Below are positions 1-6,185 of a DNA stretch of 12,273 bases, one piece after another (the stretch's first letter is position 1; each line of letters opens with the position of its first letter). This stretch comes from Bacillota bacterium (GTDB taxonomy: Bacteria > Bacillota > Clostridia > Acetivibrionales > JAKOSZ01), in contig JAKOSZ010000209.1 in the NCBI GenBank assembly GCA_029776555.1, positions 1 through 12,273 on the forward strand, given 5' to 3'. Made by a program: the position numbers and the translations under genes. The notes under the pieces were generated by a model that did no database searches, was not told the origin of the DNA, and saw only the letters and a program-made list of their open reading frames with translations.

Positions 1-99
1 AACCTGACATCCGCTTTTCTCCACCTGGCCCACGCCTTTGGGCTGGCGGTCTTCTCCCATGGGCGCCGTTTTCAGCTCCACACATTCCTAACAAAATAA
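1..99 (+). CDS. 3' fragment of an unidentified reading frame
   Basis: An open frame enters from the left edge and ends at TAA 97-99, giving 32 visible residues with a hydrophobic/aromatic stretch (AFLHLAHAFGLAVFSHG) and the tail FQLHTFLTK. I do not recognise the family. The GC-rich composition resembles the coding parts of the window and changes sharply to AT-rich sequence right after the stop, which mildly supports a genuine gene end. It could equally be a chance open frame, since the visible piece is short. The opposite strand in this stretch reads as arginine/glycine-rich low-complexity peptide, which looks like a shadow. Confidence 0.3.
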   Translation, partial: NLTSAFLHLAHAFGLAVFSHGRRFQLHTFLTK

Positions 100-248
100 C
101 CCTGATTTATAATTATTTCTTCATCAGCGGGGAGAATACCTGCTATCTTTTTTCCCCCTTCATTATTTTCTTACAGGGGATATAAGGTCAATAATCACAG
201 GGAATAATACTCAGGGCTTAGGGTTTCTTAAAGGCGCTTAGACTTCAC

Positions 249-374
249 ATGGCCCATCTCCTGCGGTTAATTGATTTATTAAGCTTTACACGCAGCAGAG
301 AGAGTTTTTGGCAGGTGCTTGGAGGGATTAAGGAGGAAATACGGAAAAGGGATCTCCAGGCGAAAAAAACCTGA
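249..374 (+). CDS. Possible 41-residue small ORF or gene remnant
   Basis: ATG 249 to TGA 372-374. The peptide begins MAHLLRLIDLLSFTRSRES and has a charged second half (GGIKEEIRKRDLQAKKT), a protein-like, amphipathic composition. There is no convincing ribosome site: the nearest purine run, AAAGGCG, lies more than ten bases upstream. No family is recognised. It may be a remnant of a longer gene, a small protein or chance; I lean towards remnant or chance. Confidence 0.2.
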   Translation: MAHLLRLIDLLSFTRSRESFWQVLGGIKEEIRKRDLQAKKT

Positions 375-398
375 CTCCCTGAAAGGAGCGGGGATCTG

Positions 399-455
399 AT
401 GCTTAATATCCGACAGATAGCGATGTTAGTCCTTTTCAGCACAAGGAATTTTTGA
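399..455 (+). CDS. Possible 18-residue leader-type ORF
   Basis: ATG 399 to TGA 453-455, peptide MLNIRQIAMLVLFSTRNF, preceded by AAGGAGCGGGG (384-394), which could act as a ribosome site although AGGAG is rather far (about 10 nt) from the ATG. The peptide is hydrophobic in its middle. It could be a leader peptide, a gene remnant or chance; nothing else supports it. Confidence 0.15.
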   Translation: MLNIRQIAMLVLFSTRNF

Positions 456-517
456 AATTTTTAATTTAAAAATAAGAGATTTTATGCAGTTAGGGTAAGG
501 AGTACAACATTAATTCA

Positions 518-568
518 AAAGACGGCAGGGATTATCCGACAGCCCGTCGGTGACAAGAGGCCGTCTTT
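518..568 (+). promoter_or_regulatory. Nested stem-loop in the flippase leader
   Basis: AAAGACGGC (518-526) pairs perfectly with GCCGTCTTT (560-568). Inside this, CCGAC (536-540) pairs perfectly with GTCGG (546-550) around the loop AGCCC. The two stems are separated by 9 nt on each side, forming a symmetrical internal loop. The structure ends 46 nt before the flippase ATG. The sequence after it (CTGGTAAAATG) is not a clear U-tract, so a leader element or weak attenuator fits better than a plain terminator. It matches no riboswitch class I know. Confidence 0.45.
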
Positions 569-614
569 CTGGTAAAATGTTAGGACACGGACAGATGAAA
601 CAGGTGAAGCACAG

Positions 615-2123
615 ATGGACCTCTCCAGCGTAAAACACACCATGGCCAGGGATACCCTCCTGTACCTTCCGGCAAAGGTCATAGAAGGTTTGGTGGGTTT
701 TCTCACCATATCGCTCTACACAGGCTATTTCGCGCCCGGGGTATACGGCTATTACACCTATGTGAACACTACCGTAAATATCGGCTTTCTCCTTTTGATG
801 GGCTGGCTCATGCACGCCTGTTATCGCTATGTCAACTCCTTTAAAACCAGGCAGAGGCTGACCCTTTTTTACTCAACCGCCTTCTCCCTCTGGGCGGGGA
901 TAAGCCTGGCGGTGATACTGGCATGCCTTTTATCGCTTCCGGTCATACACCGCCTGTATGCGCCATGGCTTGCCCAGCTTGTGTTCTTCAGCGTTCTCAT
1001 GTTTGTCACCTACAGCGCCACCCAGGTGCTTTTCAGCATCCTGGGGGCCACAAGAAGGATAAGGCTTAATATAAGCCTTTCCGTCTTTTCCGTAACGGCC
1101 AAGCTCATTGTGACCACACTGCTGGTCCTGGCCAAAAGAGAGCTTGCCCAGCTAAGCCCTGTCAGCGCAGTAATAAGCAGCGTCGCCGTGGACGCGGTGG
1201 TAATTGCAGTCGTCATATGGAGGCTCCGGGTCTACCGCTATATAAAAATAAAGCTCTTTTCCAAAAGAGTCCTCAAGAGGTTTTTGGGCTACAGCCTCCC
1301 CCTTATGGGGGTAAGCGTCACCATGAGCCTCTTAAACCTCTCGGACCGCTACGTAATAAGCCCCCTTTGCGGCACGGAGCAGCTTGCCGTCTATGCCGCC
1401 AACTACTCCGTCGCTTCCTCGGTGTTTACCATGATAATGCTTGCGGTCATGAGGGGAGTTTATCCCTCCATACTGAAGACCTGGAAGAAGAGCAACAAGG
1501 CGGAAACCGAGTACCTCCTGTCCCAGGGCGTGAGGTATTTTCTCATCATTTCGCTGCCTTCCGTGGTGGGCTTGAGCGTCCTGTCGGGCGCCGTAGCCAG
1601 GGTTTTTTTCAAAAACCCCCTGTATCTCTCCGGCAGCTTTGTGATGATATGGGTTTCCATAGGCATGTTTTTCCTGGGGCTCACCGAATACTGCAACAAG
1701 GCCTGGGAACTTACCTCCAACACCAAGCCGGTGCTGAAAAACAGCCTGTTAAGCGGGCTATTCAACCTGGCGTCCAACCTCATTCTGGTCCCCGTGTTCG
1801 GCTTTGGCGCCGCCGCCGTGAACACCACGGCTTCGTATATCCTCTACTTCACCCTGTCGTTTTTGGGAGGAAGGAAGCTCTTAAAGTGGCACCTTCCCCT
1901 TGCAAGCTACGCCCGCATTGCCGGAAGCAGCGCTTTGCTGGGAGCGGTTTTGCTGGCAGCCCTGGCCTTCATTGAGCCTTCCATATACGCCGTCGCCTTT
2001 CTGGTTATTTTGGGCGCTGCCCTATACATATCAGCCCTGTATTTCAGCGGAGAAATAAGATCGGAAGCGGCGGCGTTGAAGAACAGGCTGGTTTTTAGCC
2101 TCAAAAGGCAAAAAAGCGATTAA
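615..2123 (+). CDS. Wzx-type polysaccharide flippase (MOP superfamily)
   Basis: Predicted inner-membrane flippase that would move lipid-linked glycan units to the outer face of the membrane. The 502-residue length suits Wzx/RfbX-like proteins. The chain is hydrophobic throughout, with about 12-14 membrane segments divided by basic loops such as 203-223 and 288-296. Family-like features are the N-terminal amphipathic start (RDTLLYLPAKVIEGLVGF), the mid-protein SLPLMGVSVTMSLLNLSDRY at 227-246, and NLILVPVFGFGAAAVNTTASY at about 388-408, a typical Wzx stretch. The tail (about 480-502) is charged and cytoplasmic. ATG 615 is chosen because AGGTGAAG (602-609) precedes it at good spacing; ATG 642 at codon 10 is an alternative with no better site. 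A 379-nt gap separates it from the ugd operon, so it may be transcribed on its own. The substrate cannot be told from sequence; the neighbours suggest a uronic-acid-containing glycan. Confidence 0.85.
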   Translation: MDLSSVKHTMARDTLLYLPAKVIEGLVGFLTISLYTGYFAPGVYGYYTYVNTTVNIGFLLLMGWLMHACYRYVNSFKTRQRLTLFYSTAFSLWAGISLAVILACLLSLPVIHRLYAPWLAQLVFFSVLMFVTYSATQVLFSILGATRRIRLNISLSVFSVTAKLIVTTLLVLAKRELAQLSPVSAVISSVAVDAVVIAVVIWRLRVYRYIKIKLFSKRVLKRFLGYSLPLMGVSVTMSLLNLSDRYVISPLCGTEQLAVYAANYSVASSVFTMIMLAVMRGVYPSILKTWKKSNKAETEYLLSQGVRYFLIISLPSVVGLSVLSGAVARVFFKNPLYLSGSFVMIWVSIGMFFLGLTEYCNKAWELTSNTKPVLKNSLLSGLFNLASNLILVPVFGFGAAAVNTTASYILYFTLSFLGGRKLLKWHLPLASYARIAGSSALLGAVLLAALAFIEPSIYAVAFLVILGAALYISALYFSGEIRSEAAALKNRLVFSLKRQKSD

Positions 2124-2135
2124 ATCAAAACTATT

Positions 2136-2176
2136 GGGGACAGGTAAGTTTTAACGCAAAACTTTTCCCTGACCCC
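2136..2176. repeat. REP-like palindrome (GGGGACAGG ... CCCTGACCCC)
   Basis: The left arm GGGGACAGGTAAGTTTT (2136-2152) and right arm AAAACTTTTCCCTGACCCC (2158-2176) form an imperfect inverted repeat around AACGC. It lies 12 nt after the flippase stop. GGGGACAGG/CCTGTCCCC-type arms are common in REP-like elements mobilised by Y1 (REP-associated tyrosine) transposases. No transposase gene is in the window. It lacks a clear U-tract, but the hairpin could still help end transcription. A second GC-rich pairing, CCCTTCC with GGAAAGGG, follows at about 2174-2191. Confidence 0.5.
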
Positions 2177-2236
2177 TTCCCCCGGAAAGGGCGTACAGGG
2201 GCGTGTTAAGCTGTGAACCCCGCAGCACGGGCATAA

Positions 2237-2265
2237 TTTACAGCCCGGGACAATTGTGATACTAT
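2237..2265 (+). promoter_or_regulatory. Candidate sigma-A promoter for the ugd operon
   Basis: TTTACA (2237-2242), 17-nt spacer, TACTAT (2260-2265). The -35 matches the consensus at 5 of 6 positions and the -10 at 4 of 6, with ideal spacing. The start would fall near 2272, giving a leader of about 230 nt before ugd that contains the structured elements at 2353-2383 and 2412-2459. No other well-spaced pair was found in this gap. Confidence 0.45.
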
Positions 2266-2352
2266 AGAATATGCCAACCTGGACCCGCAGCAATTAACAG
2301 CTTCAGGGCACAAAGTTTTTGACAAATAAGGCCCGCAAAAACCTCCGCAAGC

Positions 2353-2383
2353 CCCTCCCCCTGGAAAAAGACAGGGGGATGGG
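2353..2383 (+). promoter_or_regulatory. GC-rich hairpin in the ugd leader
   Basis: CCCTCCCCCTG (2353-2363) pairs with CAGGGGGATGGG (2372-2383), an 11-bp stem with one bulged T, around the 8-nt A-rich loop GAAAAAGA. It is very stable but is followed by TTAAACTGC rather than a U-run, so it is not a standard terminator. It may be a repeat-type palindrome or a transcription or RNA-stability element. Confidence 0.4.
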
Positions 2384-2411
2384 TTAAACTGCTGATTGGC
2401 ATTATGCTTTT

Positions 2412-2463
2412 CTGCGGTTTATAACACGGGTCGAACCGATTTTTCGGCCGGAGCCGCAGGAGG
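2412..2463 (+). promoter_or_regulatory. Stem-loop with an orphan AGGAGG ahead of ugd
   Basis: CTGCGG (2412-2417) pairs with CCGCAG (2454-2459), enclosing an inner hairpin CCGA-TTTT-TCGG (2436-2447). The right arm runs straight into AGGAGG (2458-2463), a perfect anti-SD match that lies about 40 nt before the ugd ATG and has no ATG, GTG or TTG at usable distance. The ugd gene has its own site, AAAGGGAAGG (2485-2494). The AGGAGG may be a ribosome standby site, a leftover of a lost ORF or chance. Confidence 0.35.
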
Positions 2464-2502
2464 AATAAAAGCGGAGCATTTCTTAAAGGGAAGGTTAGAC
2501 TT

Positions 2503-3825
2503 ATGTACAAAATTGCAGTAATCGGCACGGGCTATGTCGGCCTTGTCACAGGGACATGCCTTTCCGACTTCGGCATGGAAGTGACCTGCGTCGACAATGA
2601 TAAAACTAAGATTGACAGCTTAAACAACGGCATCATACCCATTTACGAGCCGGGCCTTCAGCTCATAGTGGAAAGGAACACCTATTATAAGCGTCTTAAG
2701 TTCTCCACCGACATAAAAGCAGCCGTGGAAGAGGCGGACGTGGTTTTCATCGCCGTTGGGACGCCACCCGCCGAGGACGGCAGCGTGGACTTAAGCTGCG
2801 TGTATTCCTGCGCGGAAGAGATAGGCAGCTTTATAAACGGCTACAAGGTCGTGGTTATGAAGAGCACGGTCCCCGTGGGAACCAACAGGAAGATCGCGGA
2901 GCTCATCCGGAAAAAGCTTGAAGCCCGGGGCGTGTCTTACGATTTTGACGTGGTTTCAAACCCCGAGTTTTTAAGAGAGGGCACGGCGGTGTACGACTTT
3001 ACCCACCCCGACCGGGTGGTTATAGGCAGCGATTCGGACAGGGCAAAAGAAATCATGAAAGGGGTATACAGGGTCTTGTATCTGAACGAAACCCCTTTCG
3101 TGGAAACCGACCCTGAGACCGCCGAAATGATAAAATATGCCTCCAACGCATTCCTGGCAATGAAGGTGACCTTTATCAACGAGATAGCCAACCTCTGCGA
3201 AAAGGTGGGCGCCGACGTGCAGGACGTGGCAAGGGCCATTGGGCGCGACGGACGGATTGGGCCCAAATTCCTCCACGCCGGGCCGGGCTTCGGAGGAAGC
3301 TGCTTCCCGAAAGACACCAGGGCTTTGGCCGACATGGGGAAAAAGCACGGAGCCCGTCTTATGCTGGTTGAGTCCACCATATCGGCCAACGAGAGGCAAA
3401 AGCTTTTGATGGTGGAGAAAATAGAGAAAGGCCTGGGGGGCGTTGAGGGGAAAACCCTGGGGATACTGGGCCTTGCCTTTAAGCAGAACACCAATGACAT
3501 GAGGGAAGCCGCTTCAATTACCATCCTCAACCGGCTGGCGGAAAAAGGGGCCTTCCTGAGGGCTTATGACCCGGCTGCCATGGAAGAGGCTGCTAAAGTG
3601 TTCAGTAACCTTAAAGGAAAGATCCTTTTCTGCAGCGACGAATACGACGCGGTAAAAGGCGCGGACGCGGTAGTGATACTCACGGAATGGAACCAGTTCA
3701 GGAACCTCGACTTGAACAGGATAAAGAGCCTCTTAAAAGAGCCCTGTTTCTTTGATTTGAGGAACATATACAGGAGGAGCTTTATGGAACAGAAGGGGTT
3801 CGTATACTTCGGAGTGGGCCAGTAG
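2503..3825 (+). CDS. ugd: UDP-glucose 6-dehydrogenase
   Basis: Cytoplasmic enzyme that oxidises UDP-glucose to UDP-glucuronate with two NAD+, a sugar-nucleotide precursor for acidic polysaccharides. The 440 residues match the family. The N-terminal Rossmann domain carries GTGYVG (8-13) and the acidic residue of VTCVDND (31) expected to bind NAD. Further signatures are FIAVGTPPAEDG (83-93), KSTVPVGT (120-127), SNPEFLREG (152-160) with Glu155, KYASNA (211-216) with Lys211, and GPGFGGSCFPKD (260-271) with catalytic Cys267 and Asp271. The C-terminal domain has LAFKQNTNDMREA (324-336); Gln328 stands where many relatives have Pro, not expected to inactivate. The start has AAAGGGAAGG eight bases upstream. 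It is the first gene of a five-gene run. A UDP-ManNAc or GDP-mannose dehydrogenase is a less likely alternative because the NPEFLREG and GPGFGGSCFPKD forms are typical of UDP-glucose enzymes. Confidence 0.95.
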   Translation: MYKIAVIGTGYVGLVTGTCLSDFGMEVTCVDNDKTKIDSLNNGIIPIYEPGLQLIVERNTYYKRLKFSTDIKAAVEEADVVFIAVGTPPAEDGSVDLSCVYSCAEEIGSFINGYKVVVMKSTVPVGTNRKIAELIRKKLEARGVSYDFDVVSNPEFLREGTAVYDFTHPDRVVIGSDSDRAKEIMKGVYRVLYLNETPFVETDPETAEMIKYASNAFLAMKVTFINEIANLCEKVGADVQDVARAIGRDGRIGPKFLHAGPGFGGSCFPKDTRALADMGKKHGARLMLVESTISANERQKLLMVEKIEKGLGGVEGKTLGILGLAFKQNTNDMREAASITILNRLAEKGAFLRAYDPAAMEEAAKVFSNLKGKILFCSDEYDAVKGADAVVILTEWNQFRNLDLNRIKSLLKEPCFFDLRNIYRRSFMEQKGFVYFGVGQ

Positions 3826-3837
3826 CAGGAGGATGTT

Positions 3838-5103
3838 ATGAGAAAAGTACTCATGGTGGCACACCAGTTTCCACCCGTAGGAGGTTCGGGAGTACAGAGG
3901 ACAACCAAATTCGTAAAGTACCTGAGGCTTTTCGGGTGGGAACCGGTGGTTTTTACAAGGGACATAAAGGGGATGCCGCTTAAAGATGAGTCCCTTCTTT
4001 CAGACATACCCGACGGGGTAAAAATAGTAAGGACCAGGCCCTGGAATTTTGCCGAACTCCCGGGTGTTCTGTCCCTGCCCGGGAAGTTTATAAACAGGAG
4101 GGTCCTCATACCCGACGGGGAAAGGCTCTGGCAGTTGTTCGGAAGAAAAAAGGCGGCCGAGACGGCGGCCCGGGAAGGTGTGGACCTCATCTACACCACT
4201 TCTTACCCTTACAGCGACCACCTTATGGGGCTGTACCTTAAGAAGAGATTTCCCCGCATCCCCTGGGTGGCGGATTTCAGGGACGAGTGGACCAAAAACC
4301 CCAACATCCTGGACTACAACTACAACAGGCTGAGGATGTCCATTGAAAGGGACATGGAAGCCAAAGTGCTGGAAACTGCCGACTTTGTCATAGCCAACAC
4401 TCCTGTCATGATGGAGAACTTCCTGGAAGGCAGGGAGCACCTTAAGGACAAGTTTACGGTAATCCCCAACGGCTATGACGAGGAAGACTTCATCGGTTTA
4501 AACGACAGCCCGCCTCATAATTCCAGGTTTACAGTTACCTACACCGGTCTCCTCTACGGGAGGAGATGCCCTGACACTTTCATGAAGGCCCTGTCTCAGC
4601 TGATACAGGATGGCCTTGTAGACAGGAGCAAGGTTCTCTTGCGCCTCATTGGCAGCTTTAAAAGCGGATACATAGAAGGCCTCACAAAGAAATACATGCT
4701 TGATGGAGTGGTGGAGAAGCTCCCCTACATGAAGCACCGGGACAGCATACAGCATCTCCTCAACTCCGACGCCCTGCTTCTGCTGGCAGGGACGGGAGAA
4801 GAGGCCTTTTATCTGGGCAAAATATTTGAGTACATGAGGACCGGGAGGCCCATACTGGCTGTTGTCCCTGAAAAAGGCGCCGCTTCCCGGCTCGTGCGGG
4901 AATCGGCCACGGGCTGCGTATCCGACAGTACCGACGTCTCCGGGACTGCCGAAAACATCCTGAAACTTTACAGCGACTGGCTCCAGGGTAAGAACTCCCT
5001 GTCTCCCAACCGGAAACTGATAGAAAGCTTTGAAAGAAAGGTCCTGACCGAAAACCTGGCAAAGGTTTTTGAGAAAGCCATGGAAACGGCTTTACATAAA
5101 TAA
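3838..5103 (+). CDS. GT4-family (GT-B fold) glycosyltransferase
   Basis: Predicted cytoplasmic, membrane-associated retaining glycosyltransferase adding one sugar to a growing lipid-linked glycan. The 421 residues form two Rossmann-like halves. The N-terminal half starts VLMVAHQFPPVGGSGVQRTT (4-23), typical of GT4 enzymes of surface-polysaccharide loci, followed by LIYTTSYPYSDHL (117-129) and WVADFRDEW (143-151). The C-terminal half has VIPNGYDEEDF (208-218), TYTGLLYGRR (234-243), and the donor-binding region KIFEYMRTGRPILAVVP (328-344), where Glu331 should contact the nucleotide sugar. The first Glu of the common E-x7-E motif is not obvious (Glu321/Glu322 lie 9-10 residues earlier). AGGAGG (3827-3832) sits five bases before ATG 3838, and the gap to ugd is 12 nt, so the two are probably co-transcribed. 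UDP-glucuronate is a possible donor given ugd, but donor and acceptor cannot be read from sequence. Confidence 0.88.
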   Translation: MRKVLMVAHQFPPVGGSGVQRTTKFVKYLRLFGWEPVVFTRDIKGMPLKDESLLSDIPDGVKIVRTRPWNFAELPGVLSLPGKFINRRVLIPDGERLWQLFGRKKAAETAAREGVDLIYTTSYPYSDHLMGLYLKKRFPRIPWVADFRDEWTKNPNILDYNYNRLRMSIERDMEAKVLETADFVIANTPVMMENFLEGREHLKDKFTVIPNGYDEEDFIGLNDSPPHNSRFTVTYTGLLYGRRCPDTFMKALSQLIQDGLVDRSKVLLRLIGSFKSGYIEGLTKKYMLDGVVEKLPYMKHRDSIQHLLNSDALLLLAGTGEEAFYLGKIFEYMRTGRPILAVVPEKGAASRLVRESATGCVSDSTDVSGTAENILKLYSDWLQGKNSLSPNRKLIESFERKVLTENLAKVFEKAMETALHK

Positions 5104-5130
5104 CGCGAGAGTCTTATGGGGGAATAGCAA

Positions 5131-5628
5131 ATGAAGTTATTGGACGACAAGGGAAGGATTTTTGGAATCATTAACATTATCGACCTTTTGGTCCTTGCTG
5201 CTTTCATGGCAGTGGTCCTACTGGCGGGCTACAAGCTGTTGGGAAGCAGCAGCGGTCCCATAGGGGTAAGCGAGGTGGGCCAAAAGGAGGTCTACTTTAC
5301 CGTAAAGTGTTACGCAAGACTGAAGGCCCCGGCAACGGCATTCAAGCCGGGAGATCAGCTGGTGTCGGTAACCAAGTTCGTTTCAGCCTTTATTGAAAAG
5401 GTCTCCTATGAGAATGCCATAGTAACGGTCCAAACCGAGGACGGCAGGATCGTAGCCGCCGAAGACCCTACCAGGGTGGATATTACCGTAGAGATAAAGG
5501 CAAAAATGGACACCAGCGGCGATCTCCTCAAGCTGGGGAGCCAGGAGGTAGCGGTGGGAAAAAGCTTCATCGTCAAAACTAAGACCACCGAAGCGACGGG
5601 ATACGTAACGGACATTGACATACGCTAG
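5131..5628 (+). CDS. DUF4330-family single-pass membrane protein
   Basis: A 165-residue protein of unknown function. The N-terminus KLLDDKGRIFGIINIIDLLV (2-21) is characteristic of DUF4330 and leads into one membrane helix (about 15-37). The remaining 125 or so residues are soluble and beta-rich, with alternating hydrophobic segments such as EVYFTVKCYARL (53-64) and RVDITVEIKAKM (115-126), probably outside the cell and perhaps a small beta-barrel-like fold. GGGGGA (5118-5123) precedes ATG 5131; a nearer ATG at 5116 hits a stop at once. It lies 27 nt after the GT4 gene and 11 nt before the repeat-bearing membrane protein. Its place between a glycosyltransferase and a polymerase/ligase suggests an accessory role in glycan assembly or export, but that is inference from position. 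Family assignment is from the N-terminal pattern. Confidence 0.75.
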   Translation: MKLLDDKGRIFGIINIIDLLVLAAFMAVVLLAGYKLLGSSSGPIGVSEVGQKEVYFTVKCYARLKAPATAFKPGDQLVSVTKFVSAFIEKVSYENAIVTVQTEDGRIVAAEDPTRVDITVEIKAKMDTSGDLLKLGSQEVAVGKSFIVKTKTTEATGYVTDIDIR

Positions 5629-5639
5629 GGGGAAGGCCC

Positions 5640-6179
5640 ATGAGGTTTGTCCTGGAGGGAAGTTTCATCTATTGCCTTGCGGCCCGCATTTATGGCGCTT
5701 TCAAAAAGTGCTATTCTGAGAGTATTCTTTGCAGATTTTTTGCCGCGGTACGCCTTATCTATTCCAAGAGCCTCCTGTGCCGCCTGGTGGAAAATTACCT
5801 GGCCAGGGAGTCAAAAATCAGGTTTTCAATGTTGTACAGGCTCCTGGCATTCGTCGGCACCGGCCTGGACGCCATTGCGGGCAAGATTAACAGCACCATT
5901 GTCCAAAGTTACAACGAGAGCCTGCTTAAAAAAAGCCTTGGGCTGTTCGGGAGCGCGGGCCAAGGCCGCGTCCATCCCGCAGCCTTATACATCCTCCTGC
6001 CTTTTGCCGCCGGCTACGCCCTCACATGTGTTCTGGCAGGAGCCTGGAGCTTGAAGTCTTTTATTTTGCTGCTGATTATACTCCTGGCCTGCGGAGTTTT
6101 CTCCCTTTGGCCCGGCCGCTTAAAGACGTGGGGCAATGAAAGCCTTTTTTGCAAATTATTACGCTATATATGGGAATGA
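5640..6179 (+). CDS. Uncharacterised membrane protein with a recurring S-[ILF]-[LI]-[CK]-[RK] motif
   Basis: A 179-residue protein matching no family I can name. Residues 1-100 hold several copies of one short pattern, a Ser after an acidic, basic or small residue, then two bulky hydrophobics and basic/Cys residues: GSFIYCLA (7-14), SESILCRFF (26-34), SKSLLCRLV (42-50) and NESLLKKSL (92-100). A looser version, ESKIRFSML, occurs at 57-65. A further copy, NESLFCKLL (167-175), sits at the extreme C-terminus. The intervals are basic and aromatic, suggesting amphipathic helices on the membrane face. Two membrane helices follow (about 114-136 and 138-157) as a hairpin. Five cysteines lie in or near the copies. 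The ribosome site GGGGGAAGG overlaps the previous stop, and the next gene begins 6 nt on, so translation is probably coupled. A role as a partner of the downstream polymerase/ligase is inferred from position only. Confidence 0.75.
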   Translation: MRFVLEGSFIYCLAARIYGAFKKCYSESILCRFFAAVRLIYSKSLLCRLVENYLARESKIRFSMLYRLLAFVGTGLDAIAGKINSTIVQSYNESLLKKSLGLFGSAGQGRVHPAALYILLPFAAGYALTCVLAGAWSLKSFILLLIILLACGVFSLWPGRLKTWGNESLFCKLLRYIWE

Positions 6180-6185
6180 GATGCC

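Larger units (their letters stand above)
100..614. other. Long intergenic stretch before the flippase gene
   Basis: About 515 bases without a recognisable full-length gene. Roughly 100-230 and 440-495 are AT-rich; the middle is mixed and holds two tiny plus-strand ORFs (listed separately). A poor -35-like TTGAAA occurs at 452-457 in the second AT-rich patch, but no good -10 box is correctly spaced, so I do not call a promoter. A nested stem-loop (518-568) lies just before the flippase start. The stretch could contain the remains of a decayed gene. Confidence 0.5.

Noticed and set aside
1217..1975. 252-residue plus-strand ORF inside the flippase gene
   Set aside because: It is in another frame of the well-supported Wzx gene, lacks a ribosome site, and is rich in Pro, Arg, His and Gly like an out-of-frame shadow.
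2319..2347. TTGACA at 2319-2324 as a promoter -35 box for ugd
   Set aside because: The position 17 nt downstream is CCTCCG, with no -10-like sequence at 16-18 nt.
2937..3530. 197-residue minus-strand ORF opposite ugd
   Set aside because: It is antisense to a gene with complete catalytic motifs; its Ser/Pro-rich content is an echo of GC-rich coding sequence.
5647..6054. 135-residue plus-strand ORF overlapping the repeat protein
   Set aside because: The frame at 5640 has the better ribosome site, membrane helices and regular repeats, and ends 6 nt before the next gene.
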